Origin: an uncultured Bacteroidales bacterium
GTDB lineage: Bacteria > Bacteroidota > Bacteroidia > Bacteroidales > Muribaculaceae
Direction: 5' to 3'
NCBI GenBank assembly: GCA_902785925.1
Contig: CADAAI010000001.1
Coordinates: 62,001-126,000, forward strand
DNA length: 64,000 bases
Shown: positions 1-7,752 of the stretch, one piece after another
How the letters are laid out: every line of letters starts with the position of its first letter
Position numbering within the stretch: the stretch's first letter is position 1
The notes under the pieces: generated by a model
Databases searched by the model: none
Told to the model about the DNA's origin: nothing
What the model saw: the letters and a program-made list of their open reading frames with translations, nothing else
Made by a program: the position numbers and the translations under genes

Positions 1-489
1 GTGGAAACCCACTGCATTGCGATTGGTGAACTCCTCGCCGCTCTGCATCTGCTCAGTGGTAAGCCAGCACTTGTTACTGAATGTGAATTCCAGTTTGTTA
101 CGATAGAAAGTGGTCTTTTTTGAACCAAGAATTGGAGAGATAGCAGGGATGGGTACTTTAGCGATACGCTCAAGGGCATCAACCACCTGCTGCTGCTTGC
201 ACTGCAGTTGGTACTCATAGGGCAAATGTTGCCATTTGCAACCACCGCACACGCCAAAGTGCTGACACATAGGCTCCACGCGCAATTCGCTGGGCTTCAC
301 AAGTTCGTCAATTACTCCCTCGGCAAAACTGTGCTTCTTGCGAGTAATCCTCACTCGTGCCACATCGCCTGGTGCGCCATAAGGGATAAATACCACCATG
401 TCGTTCCAGCGACCCAGGCTCTTACCCTCGGCAGCAACGCCTGTTATCTCAAAATCCTCAAGCAGAGGCAAATTCTTCTTCTTTCCCAC
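1..489 (-). CDS. rlmD: 23S rRNA (uracil-5-)-methyltransferase, RlmD/RumA type (5' part only)
   Basis: This is the N-terminal 163 residues of a TrmA/RumA-family SAM-dependent rRNA uridine methyltransferase; the rest lies beyond position 1. The reading shows a TRAM-like RNA-binding stretch (about residues 8-65) and the cysteine cluster C75, C81, C84 (CQHFGVCGGC) that binds a 4Fe-4S cluster in this family. A stop codon in frame at 493-495 leaves GTG at 489 as the only usual start, so translation begins with GTG-GGA-AAG. Bacteroidales carry several RumA-like paralogues, so the exact target uridine is not certain. Confidence 0.85.
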   Translation of the reverse strand, partial: MGKKKNLPLLEDFEITGVAAEGKSLGRWNDMVVFIPYGAPGDVARVRITRKKHSFAEGVIDELVKPSELRVEPMCQHFGVCGGCKWQHLPYEYQLQCKQQQVVDALERIAKVPIPAISPILGSKKTTFYRNKLEFTFSNKCWLTTEQMQSGEEFTNRNAVGFH

Positions 490-1176
490 AGACTAAATAA
501 TATTAAATTAATATTAGCTGCAAATTTACGAGTTTTTCTCAAACAATAAAGAACATTATACTAAATTTTCATTAGATACCTTTGTTATGACACTTTTCAC
601 AATTTGGGCTAACGCCATAGTAAAATGAGGGCTGGATCATCGGTTTCGAATTGTAAGTTGGGATTTTGGAAAAGTGGAAAAAGTGGGACACTTTTGAAAA
701 AAAATTTTTTTGAGTTTGAGGATTAGCAGCCGGAATGGTTGATTTTTGTTTTAGATATTAAGCCACAGGGAGCCGATTACTTAATATCTCACACCCAGTG
801 GGACAGTTTGCGCAAAAAACGCCCTGTTACGGATTGTAAGCGACTTACAGCAGAGAGGGAAGTGGGGAGAGAGAGCTGCGTCTTGAAAAAGCACAATGCA
901 TAAAGCATAATGCACAATTAGAGCTAACGCCAAGATTCAATGGTGGTATCAGGATGTCAATGAGCTCTTGTGCCTAGATTGTATTGCACGATTGCAAAGA
1001 TATTGGGTAGTAATTTTGAAAGCAATATTAAATGGGATTATTACTACTAGTATTGTTGTTTTGAAGAGACAAAAAGAAGAGAGCATTGGAGTTATTTATT
1101 ATCAGATAATAGTAGATTCATAAAGTTTTACTATCTTTGCAACAAGAAATACACATTATATATAAATATCATAACA
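490..1176. other. 687-bp intergenic stretch without a supportable gene
   Basis: The stretch lies between divergent genes and holds no convincing reading frame. A TANNTTTG box sits on the plus strand at 577-584 (TACCTTTG), about 590 bases ahead of the next gene, so it may start an untranslated RNA or be chance. The word gctaacgcc occurs twice (near 609 and 922), and near 893-918 there is a run of cataatgcacaatta-like text resembling that ahead of argS at 59010-59036. Confidence 0.5.
1132..1139 (+). promoter_or_regulatory. Bacteroidota -7 box (TATCTTTG) for the M13 peptidase gene
   Basis: TATCTTTG matches the Bacteroidota sigma-ABfr consensus TANNTTTG and lies 37 bases before the ATG at 1177. 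Transcription would start near 1146, giving a leader of about 30 AT-rich bases. Confidence 0.7.
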
Positions 1177-3204
1177 ATGATGAAAACAAAAAAACTTTTA
1201 CTATTATCACTAGTAATGACAGCAATGACAATGAGTGCTGGCAATCTCAACAAGGCTGTTGACCGCAGCAACCTTGACTTGAGCACCAAGCCAGGCGAGA
1301 ATTTTTATCAGTATGCCTGTGGTGGTTGGATGAAAGCAAATCCTCTCGACCCTCAGTATGCAAGGTTTGGCACATTCGACGGTCTTGCCGAGAACAATCG
1401 CGAGCAGCTCAAGGACCTTATCTTGAACTTGGGCACTAACAATCCAAAAGGCAGTCTGGCTCAGAAAGTTAGCGACCTTTATCTTCAGGGCATGGACAGC
1501 ACCTTGCGCAACCAGCAAGGCACACGCCCCGTGGAAATGATGCTAGCACAGATCTATCAAATGCCTCGCAATAGCTTCGAAGCAATGATGGCCGACCTGC
1601 ACACAGGAATCGCTGCTCCATTCTTCGACAGTGGTGTAATGGCCGACTTGATGAACAGTGACCAGAATTTGCTATACCTCACCGCTGGAGGTCTTGGAAT
1701 GGGCGACCGTGACTACTACCTCGAGAACGATGAGAACACAGTTAAGGTTCGCAACGCTTATCTGTCGTACATCGAGAAGCTTTTCACCCTGTCGGGACGC
1801 AAGGCAAAGGATGCCAAGAAGATTGCCAAGAACATCCTTGCTATTGAAACTGAGCTTGCCAAGGTGGCTATGACCCGCGAGGAGAGCCGTGACTACAGCA
1901 AGCAGTACAATATCCGCACTGTTGCTCAGCTCAAGGCCGACTATCCAAACTTTGATTGGGAAAGCTATTTCAATCTGCTTTTCCCCGCCTCAATCAAGGT
2001 TGAAAAGGCATGTGTTATGCATCTTAACTCGATGGCAAAGTTCAACGAGATGATGGGCACTCTCAAGATTGAGGATATTAGGAATTATCTGGCGTTCAAG
2101 TATCTCGACGCTGCATCAAACTATCTCACTGATGAGTTCGAGCAAGCCAATTTCGACATGTACAGCCGTGCTATGAGTGGAAAGACTGTGATGCAACCAC
2201 GCTGGAAACGTGCTCTCAACGTGCCAAATGGCGTCCTTGGAGAGGCTGTGGGCGAGCTCTACGTGAAGAAGTACTTCCCCGAAGAGTCGAAACAAAAGAT
2301 GATCAAGCTCATCAACAATCTGCGCTTGGCACTTGGCGAGCACATCAAGGACTTGACTTGGATGAGTCCCAAGACCAAAGTGAACGCTCTTGTCAAGCTC
2401 AACAGCTTTACAGTTAAGGTGGGCTACCCTGACACTTGGCGCGACTATAGCGGCATCAACATTGACAGAGACAACTTCTACTGGGAGAACGTAATGAACG
2501 CTCGCCGCTTTGAGGCTGAGTATCAGCTTTCACAACTTAACAAGCCCGTCGACAAGGACAAATGGCAGATGACTCCACAAACTGTTAACGCCTACTACGA
2601 CCCATCGACCAACGAGATTTGCTTCCCTGCAGGCATCCTGCAAAAGCCATATTTCGATCCTGATGCCGACGATGCTTGCAACTATGGCGCAATTGGCGTT
2701 GTTATTGGTCATGAGATGACTCACGGCTTTGACGACCAAGGCCGCAACTTCGACCACCACGGCAACATGATTGACTGGTGGACTGCCGAGGATGCTGCTA
2801 AGTTCCAAGAACTCGCCGACAAACTGGGCGCTCAATACAGCGCCGAGATTGTTGCCGACGATGTTCATGCCAACGGCACTTTCACAATGGGTGAGAACAT
2901 CGCCGACCATGGCGGTCTGCGCGTTGCCTATAGCGCTTTCAAGAAAACAGAGCAAGGTGCTGGCGACAAGAAAATTGACGGCTTTACTCCCGACCAGCGT
3001 TTCTTCTTGAGCTATGCTAACGTATGGGCAGCCAACATCACCAAGGAGGAGATTCTGCGTCGCACCAAGACCGACCCACACTCGCTGGGCATCAACCGCG
3101 TGAACGTGGCAATCCGCAACCTCGAGCCATTCTTCAACGCCTTCAATATTCAACCAGGCGAAAAGATGTGGCGCGACCCAGAAGACCGCGTTACCATTTG
3201 GTAA
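1177..3204 (+). CDS. M13 family (neprilysin/PepO-like) metallopeptidase, exported
   Basis: A zinc endopeptidase of the neprilysin/PepO family, 675 residues, the usual bacterial length. It begins with a signal peptide (about 1-21). The zinc site is H512-E-M-T-H516 with the third ligand in E573-N-I-A-D577, and the substrate-binding NAYY motif lies near residue 468. The C-terminus ends in the family-typical Trp. It probably acts in the periplasm or at the surface on small peptides. It converges on the LuxR-type gene across paired hairpins. A truncated second copy of its last 18 codons survives at 9886-9942, so a paralogue once lay nearby. Confidence 0.93.
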   Translation: MMKTKKLLLLSLVMTAMTMSAGNLNKAVDRSNLDLSTKPGENFYQYACGGWMKANPLDPQYARFGTFDGLAENNREQLKDLILNLGTNNPKGSLAQKVSDLYLQGMDSTLRNQQGTRPVEMMLAQIYQMPRNSFEAMMADLHTGIAAPFFDSGVMADLMNSDQNLLYLTAGGLGMGDRDYYLENDENTVKVRNAYLSYIEKLFTLSGRKAKDAKKIAKNILAIETELAKVAMTREESRDYSKQYNIRTVAQLKADYPNFDWESYFNLLFPASIKVEKACVMHLNSMAKFNEMMGTLKIEDIRNYLAFKYLDAASNYLTDEFEQANFDMYSRAMSGKTVMQPRWKRALNVPNGVLGEAVGELYVKKYFPEESKQKMIKLINNLRLALGEHIKDLTWMSPKTKVNALVKLNSFTVKVGYPDTWRDYSGINIDRDNFYWENVMNARRFEAEYQLSQLNKPVDKDKWQMTPQTVNAYYDPSTNEICFPAGILQKPYFDPDADDACNYGAIGVVIGHEMTHGFDDQGRNFDHHGNMIDWWTAEDAAKFQELADKLGAQYSAEIVADDVHANGTFTMGENIADHGGLRVAYSAFKKTEQGAGDKKIDGFTPDQRFFLSYANVWAANITKEEILRRTKTDPHSLGINRVNVAIRNLEPFFNAFNIQPGEKMWRDPEDRVTIW

Positions 3205-3226
3205 TAACAACAATAACCACACAAAA

Positions 3227-3310
3227 CAAAAACAGGAAGACTCAATTGAGCCTTCCTGTTTTTTGCAGAAATAATATTATAAATTGTGCAGTTTTTAATT
3301 GCACAATTTC
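3227..3310. terminator. Paired convergent terminator hairpins
   Basis: Two hairpins fill the gap between the convergent M13 and LuxR-type genes. The first pairs AACAGGAAG with CTTCCTGTT around CTCAATTGAG and ends in a T tract (3231-3264), serving the plus strand. The second pairs AAATTGTGCA with TGCACAATTT (about 3281-3309) and probably serves the minus strand. Both are preserved in the second copy at 9960-10055. Confidence 0.75.
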
Positions 3311-3366
3311 GTTAACACTAGTTTTCTTCTATAATCTTTATGATTTTGATGCCACTATTGCACTTA

Positions 3367-4122
3367 TTATATCAACCCCGAATTCGTCGCAAGGGTGAGG
3401 GCTTCGGTAATAGAACGAGTGCCTAGGCGTTCAAACATCACTCGCTTGTAGGTTTTAATGGTATCAACTGAGCGATTCATCTTGTCAGCAATCTGAGCTA
3501 CAGTCAGGCCTTGTGCCGAGAGAATGAGAACCTGTTTCTCTTGTGGGCGAAGAGTGAGTGTTTCTCGGGTTAGCCAGCAATGTTCCTCAAGTGAATATAC
3601 CCAATAGGTCGAAGCACCTTTTTTGCGCAACTCAATGTGCCCTGCTTCACTATGCGACGAGAGCGACACCACGCACATTGCAAGCCACAGCCTGCCGTCA
3701 TCGGCATATGCAAATGGGGTCATTTTATGATTTATAAGAAAACGGTTTTCGCCGTCCTCAATGTGGAAGTCATAACTTATAAAAAAACCATCACGTTCTT
3801 CAAAGGGGATTTTGTTGAACTTCTTGAATCCGGCAGAATTGATTTCAAGTAGCATTGCTTGCTCATTTTCAGGCACATGCTCAATGTAGAACCGATAGCC
3901 CATCTTCTTCATCTGCTCTGCAGTGTGACCACCCAGAAACAGCGGATTACTTGCTACGTGCAGGAACTCGCGCTTAAAATAGTCAATCACATATATGCTT
4001 TGATAGGTGGCGTTTGCCATCGCGTCAATGGCACGTTTTAGCATCTCAACGTGAGAGTAGCGCTCATCATTAAGCCCATTCACACTATTCTCGTCAGAAA
4101 AAAAGTCCTCGATTCTTACCAT
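3367..4122 (-). CDS. LuxR-type transcriptional regulator with PAS-like N-terminus
   Basis: The C-terminal ~60 residues form a LuxR/GerE helix-turn-helix (LTLRPQEKQVLILSAQGL, then VAQIADKMNRSVDTIKTYK). The N-terminal ~170 residues resemble a PAS-like sensory domain. The frame is open up to 4164, but a -7 box lies inside that extension (4143-4150), so I place the start at the ATG at 4122 (251 residues). It is divergent from the outer-membrane gene at 4301, with a 17-bp inverted repeat between them, so it probably controls that gene and perhaps itself. A truncated copy of its last ~53 codons, differing only at silent sites where I compared it, lies at 10108-10267. Confidence 0.85.
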   Translation of the reverse strand: MVRIEDFFSDENSVNGLNDERYSHVEMLKRAIDAMANATYQSIYVIDYFKREFLHVASNPLFLGGHTAEQMKKMGYRFYIEHVPENEQAMLLEINSAGFKKFNKIPFEERDGFFISYDFHIEDGENRFLINHKMTPFAYADDGRLWLAMCVVSLSSHSEAGHIELRKKGASTYWVYSLEEHCWLTRETLTLRPQEKQVLILSAQGLTVAQIADKMNRSVDTIKTYKRVMFERLGTRSITEALTLATNSGLI

Positions 4123-4142
4123 AATGGATAGTTTTGTGATTG

Positions 4143-4150
4143 CAAATTTA
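4143..4150 (-). promoter_or_regulatory. -7 box (TAAATTTG) for the LuxR-type gene
   Basis: Read on the minus strand this is TAAATTTG, a match to TANNTTTG. It lies 21 bases ahead of the ATG at 4122 and inside the longest possible frame, which is why the downstream start is preferred. Confidence 0.65.
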
Positions 4151-4185
4151 CAAAACATTTCCAATCATTCGGTCATTTTAACACC

Positions 4186-4239
4186 CTAAAGTGTGAAAGT
4201 TGACTTTTTCTCAAAATTGCTGCAACATTCACACTTTAG
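4186..4239. promoter_or_regulatory. 17-bp inverted repeat, probable operator in the divergent luxR/OMP spacer
   Basis: The left arm CTAAAGTGTGAAAGTTG (4186-4202) and right arm CAACATTCACACTTTAG (4223-4239) are inverted copies with one mismatch in 17, separated by 20 bases. The right arm ends 27 bases before the -7 box at 4266, a usual place for an activator, and the left arm lies 36 bases behind the LuxR gene's own -7 box. The natural reading is a two-site operator for the LuxR-type protein. A hairpin in RNA is less likely, since both arms are upstream of both predicted starts. A copy of the left arm and a stub of the right survive at 9845-9890. Confidence 0.6.
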
Positions 4240-4265
4240 TGTGCGTCTAATTAAAAAGACTTATC

Positions 4266-4273
4266 TAAATTTG
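4266..4273 (+). promoter_or_regulatory. -7 box (TAAATTTG) for the outer membrane beta-barrel gene
   Basis: TAAATTTG matches the Bacteroidota -7 consensus and lies 28 bases ahead of the ATG at 4301. It rules out the earlier in-frame starts. Confidence 0.7.
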
Positions 4274-4300
4274 TACACACAATTTATAAACCCAAAGACT

Positions 4301-6742
4301 ATGGAAAAGAAAATTGCTACCTTCTTAATGCTTATGGTGTGTGCCTTTGGTGCGATGGCGCAGCAATATGGTGTGCAATGCCAAGTGAACGACAGCAAGG
4401 GCGAAGGTATTCCCTTTGCCACGATTTACATATATAATACTAGTGACACAACCACTGTCGTGAGTAGCGGAGTGAGCAACGCCTTCGGCAAGGTGGACCA
4501 CAAACTCGCAAATTCTGGTTGTTACTTGATGTGCGTGCATTTTGTGGGCATGACACCACAAAGCAGAACCTTTGATGTGAGTTCATCGTCGCCTGTTGCA
4601 AAACTTGGCACAATAGTTCTCAATACTGAATCAACGATACTCAAAGAAGTGACTGTTACAGCCCAACGCCAACTCGTAACCTCCGAGATTGATCGCCTCA
4701 CCTACGACGTGCAAGCCGATGCCGACAGCCGTACCAGCAACGTGCTCGACATGCTAAAGAAGGTGCCAATGGTCTCGGTCGACGGCAAGGACGATATTTT
4801 AGTAAAAGGGTCAACGTCGTTCAAGGTATATCGCAACGGCCATCCCGACCCTGCACTGAGCGGCCAAAACATGAAAGATGTTCTCAAGGCAATCCCAGCC
4901 AGCTCCATCAAGAAGATTGAGGTGATTACCGACCCTGGAGCAAAATATGACGCTGAGGGCACTGAAGCCATCCTCAACATTGTGACTGTGGGCGGCAGTG
5001 GTTCGCTGATGCAGGGTGTGATGGGTACAGTAAGTCTGTCGGTCGACAACACTGGTAGCCCTAATGGTAATACCAACATCGTTACACAGATTGGAAAAGT
5101 AGTCGCCTCGGTAAACTATGGCTACACTAATAAGAATCGCCATTACGACCACAATATCATGGAGAGCGAGCACACCTATGCCACTACGGGCAACTCTTTA
5201 TATAGTCACAACGAAACTCGCGGCTCTTTCAATTTCCACTATGGCAACCTCAGTGCCAGCTGGGAGCCCGACACATTGAATCTTGTTTCTCTCTCGTTTG
5301 GCGGCTACTATTATGACCATCGTTCCGATGGTCTCAACAACGCTCGCATGACCGACCGTGATGGAAACATCTTGTATAAGTACACAACTACAGGTCGTGT
5401 CCCCAAGAGTGGTTCCTATGACCTGCATGGACGTGTCGACTACCAGCACACTATGAGCAATCCTGGGGAGATGTTGACCCTCAGCTACATGCTCTCTACC
5501 AGTCATAATAATCTAAAGAGCATCAGTTCATTCAGCGATATGCTCAATTGCCCGTTCCCCTACACTGGACAAACCACCGACACCAAGGAGACATTTGCCG
5601 AGCACACATTCCAGCTCGACTGGACTCGCCCATTCGCTAAGTATCACACTATTGAGACAGGCTTAAAGTACATCAACCGCTTCAACACAAGCGAGGGCAC
5701 TTTTGGATTTGATGGTGCGCCCGAAATGGATAACACCACGCACTTCAACCACCGCACCCATGTGGCGGCCGCCTACTTGAGTTATCGTTTCAGTAAGGAA
5801 AACTGGGCAGCCCGAGCCGGACTGCGCTATGAGTACAGCCGCCTCAATGCCGAGTTCCCCGACGGCATGCAGGCCAATTATCACCGCAATTTGAATGACT
5901 GGGTGCCCGACTTGAGTGTGCGATATAAGTTTAACGATGCACATAGCCTCAAGATTAACTATTCCACAAGCATCCGTCGCCCAGGTATCAGCTATTTGAA
6001 TCCGGCAGTTGAGGAAGATCCCACAAGCCGCAAGTTTGGTAATCCTCACCTCGGCAGCTCGCTCAACCATTCAATTGCTATGACCTACATGAAGATTGGC
6101 AGCAAGCTCACTTTCAGCCTCAGTCCAAGCATCTCGTTCAGCAACAATCGTATAACTGGCATTCAGTACACCGACGGCGATGTGCTGGTTTCAACCTACG
6201 CCAACACTCTCAAGATTCGATACTTTAACCTGAGTGGTTTCATGCAGTGGGCGATAGGCCCAACCACAAGTTTCACACTCAATGGCAGCGTGGGAAATTA
6301 CAACTACGAAAGTCGTGATCTTAACCTCAAGAATAATCGATGGGTTGCGTTCTACTATGCACAACTCAATCAGCAGTTGCCATGGAAGTTGCGATTTGCT
6401 GCAACCTTGAGCGGCCGCAGTGGTGGCATTGTTGGACTCTATGGCCACCACACAGGCACTATGTATTATAACTTTAGCTTGCAGCGCTCATTCCTCAAGG
6501 AAGACCGCCTAACAGTGAACTTGAGCACTGCAAACCTCTTCAATTCCAGTAAGTTCAATAAAATTACCATGTACACCACCCACGGCGACTACACAGGCTT
6601 TGACCGCCATTGGCAGTTTTTGCGCGAGTTCAGGCTCACTGTGACCTTCCGTTTTGGCTCCCTCAAGGCCGGCGTAAAGCAAACCAACAAAACCATCCAG
6701 AACAATGACCTCGAGGGTGGCTCTGGGCAAAGCGGAAAATGA
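4301..6742 (+). CDS. TonB-receptor-like outer membrane beta-barrel protein (OMP_b-brl_3 type)
   Basis: An 813-residue outer membrane protein. It has a signal peptide ending AMA-QQ (about 1-20), a carboxypeptidase-regulatory-like beta-sandwich (about 22-100), a plug-like domain (about 115-220) and a barrel of alternating aromatic strands to the end. The longest frame starts at 4193, but the -7 box at 4266-4273 and the signal peptide place the start at 4301. It has no SusD partner, so it is not a classic Sus glycan importer; the substrate is unknown. It is divergent from a LuxR-type regulator across a 17-bp inverted repeat, which suggests induction by that regulator. Confidence 0.85.
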   Translation: MEKKIATFLMLMVCAFGAMAQQYGVQCQVNDSKGEGIPFATIYIYNTSDTTTVVSSGVSNAFGKVDHKLANSGCYLMCVHFVGMTPQSRTFDVSSSSPVAKLGTIVLNTESTILKEVTVTAQRQLVTSEIDRLTYDVQADADSRTSNVLDMLKKVPMVSVDGKDDILVKGSTSFKVYRNGHPDPALSGQNMKDVLKAIPASSIKKIEVITDPGAKYDAEGTEAILNIVTVGGSGSLMQGVMGTVSLSVDNTGSPNGNTNIVTQIGKVVASVNYGYTNKNRHYDHNIMESEHTYATTGNSLYSHNETRGSFNFHYGNLSASWEPDTLNLVSLSFGGYYYDHRSDGLNNARMTDRDGNILYKYTTTGRVPKSGSYDLHGRVDYQHTMSNPGEMLTLSYMLSTSHNNLKSISSFSDMLNCPFPYTGQTTDTKETFAEHTFQLDWTRPFAKYHTIETGLKYINRFNTSEGTFGFDGAPEMDNTTHFNHRTHVAAAYLSYRFSKENWAARAGLRYEYSRLNAEFPDGMQANYHRNLNDWVPDLSVRYKFNDAHSLKINYSTSIRRPGISYLNPAVEEDPTSRKFGNPHLGSSLNHSIAMTYMKIGSKLTFSLSPSISFSNNRITGIQYTDGDVLVSTYANTLKIRYFNLSGFMQWAIGPTTSFTLNGSVGNYNYESRDLNLKNNRWVAFYYAQLNQQLPWKLRFAATLSGRSGGIVGLYGHHTGTMYYNFSLQRSFLKEDRLTVNLSTANLFNSSKFNKITMYTTHGDYTGFDRHWQFLREFRLTVTFRFGSLKAGVKQTNKTIQNNDLEGGSGQSGK

Positions 6743-6794
6743 TGGAAAAAACACGATTCTTGCCGAAAGATAAGAGAAAGAGAGAAAAAATGAC

Positions 6795-6802
6795 TAATTT
6801 TG
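6795..6802 (+). promoter_or_regulatory. Possible -7 box (TAATTTTG) for the winged-helix regulator gene
   Basis: TAATTTTG fits TANNTTTG but lies 150 bases ahead of the next ATG (6952). A weak AT-rich hairpin (AAAAAACG/CGTTTTTT, 6864-6883) lies inside the resulting leader and could end transcripts from the upstream gene or attenuate this one. Confidence 0.4.
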
Positions 6803-6951
6803 TAACATCTGATAGTCGTTTTTACTCTATCTCATATTAATCATATTTAGATGAACGAGACACAAAAAACGAGAGCGTTTTTTCCATAGTCTAAGATTGC
6901 CCGATCTAAAGAAAAGATTGAAATGTTGAATGCCAATAAATATTCAGAACG

Positions 6952-7650
6952 ATGAAGAAATTACCATTAGTCATCTTCGTTTTCATAATGCTTGGTGCGG
7001 TCTGCTCAGGCGTATGTAATTATAAAAGTACCGAAAACAGGATAACGCGAGATGTAAACAATGCCCTGAAGCTTACTCTTGCCGAGATGCCTACCAACGT
7101 GGTCAATGCCGATACCATCAGCTGCTATCGCAGTCATCTCACCATAGCCGAACTGAAGGACACGGCATGCATTGCGATGACATGGGTGAGCAGAGCGGGC
7201 CGGCAGGAGACGCAGATGGTGGCACAGGCTAATTGCGGCTTTATGACCATACTGATGCTTTCTGACCAGCGAGCATCTGGGGCATTATTATTTGTCGGCA
7301 TTCTGTGGATTATGTGCAGCCTGTGGTATATGCGCAGGTTTAAGCCTGAATTGTTTGTCGCAGGCCTGAGTTATGGTAGCATTGTGTTTGCCACCGACAA
7401 ATTTCTTACGGCTAAGGGTGAACCCATTCATTTCACTCCCATGCAGTATTCCCTTATGGAAATGTTTATGACTACAGAATCTCATTCACTATCCAAGCAA
7501 GAAATTTGTGACCGCCTTTGGCCCAAGAAACCTGATGCCAGCGACACACTTTACACACTTATCAAGCGGGTAAAGCCTATCTTGGAGGCCAATAGCAACC
7601 TGAAAATCGAATCAGATAGAGGCAAGAGCTATACGTTGAAAATCAAATAG
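6952..7650 (+). CDS. Membrane-anchored winged-helix transcriptional regulator
   Basis: A 232-residue one-component regulator. An N-terminal hydrophobic segment (about 4-22) and a second membrane span (about 103-121) bracket a ~80-residue extracytoplasmic part. The C-terminal ~90 residues are an OmpR/PhoB-type winged helix (FTPMQYSLMEMF, then SKQEICDRLW and a TLIKRVKP recognition-helix region). There is no receiver domain, so the layout is like ToxR/CadC turned round: sensor outside, DNA-binding domain at the C-terminus inside. It lies directly upstream of a second beta-barrel gene, with an operator-like repeat between, and probably controls it. Confidence 0.8.
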   Translation: MKKLPLVIFVFIMLGAVCSGVCNYKSTENRITRDVNNALKLTLAEMPTNVVNADTISCYRSHLTIAELKDTACIAMTWVSRAGRQETQMVAQANCGFMTILMLSDQRASGALLFVGILWIMCSLWYMRRFKPELFVAGLSYGSIVFATDKFLTAKGEPIHFTPMQYSLMEMFMTTESHSLSKQEICDRLWPKKPDASDTLYTLIKRVKPILEANSNLKIESDRGKSYTLKIK

Positions 7651-7667
7651 TTAGTCTGGTTTTTGAT

Positions 7668-7727
7668 AAATGTCAGACAAATGTCAGATAATAAATCTGG
7701 CATTTGTCTTATTCCATAATACTTTTG
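7668..7727 (+). promoter_or_regulatory. Repeat-rich promoter of the second beta-barrel gene
   Basis: AAATGTCAGA occurs twice in tandem (7668-7677 and 7679-7688). The inverted pair AGACAAATGTCAGAT (7675-7689) and ATCTGGCATTTGTCT (7695-7709) matches at 14 of 15 positions with a 5-base gap. A -7 box TACTTTTG follows at 7720-7727. There is no T tract after the pair, so an operator for the upstream winged-helix protein is more likely than a terminator. Confidence 0.55.
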
Positions 7728-7752
7728 CATCAAAAATCTCTAAATAATATTG

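Noticed and set aside
2530..3222. 230-residue minus-strand frame opposite the M13 gene
   Set aside because: Covers the zinc-site half of a clear M13 gene on the other strand; no promoter and no recognisable content.
4193..4300. Longer N-terminus of the beta-barrel gene
   Set aside because: The -7 box at 4266-4273 lies inside it, and the signal peptide begins at 4301.
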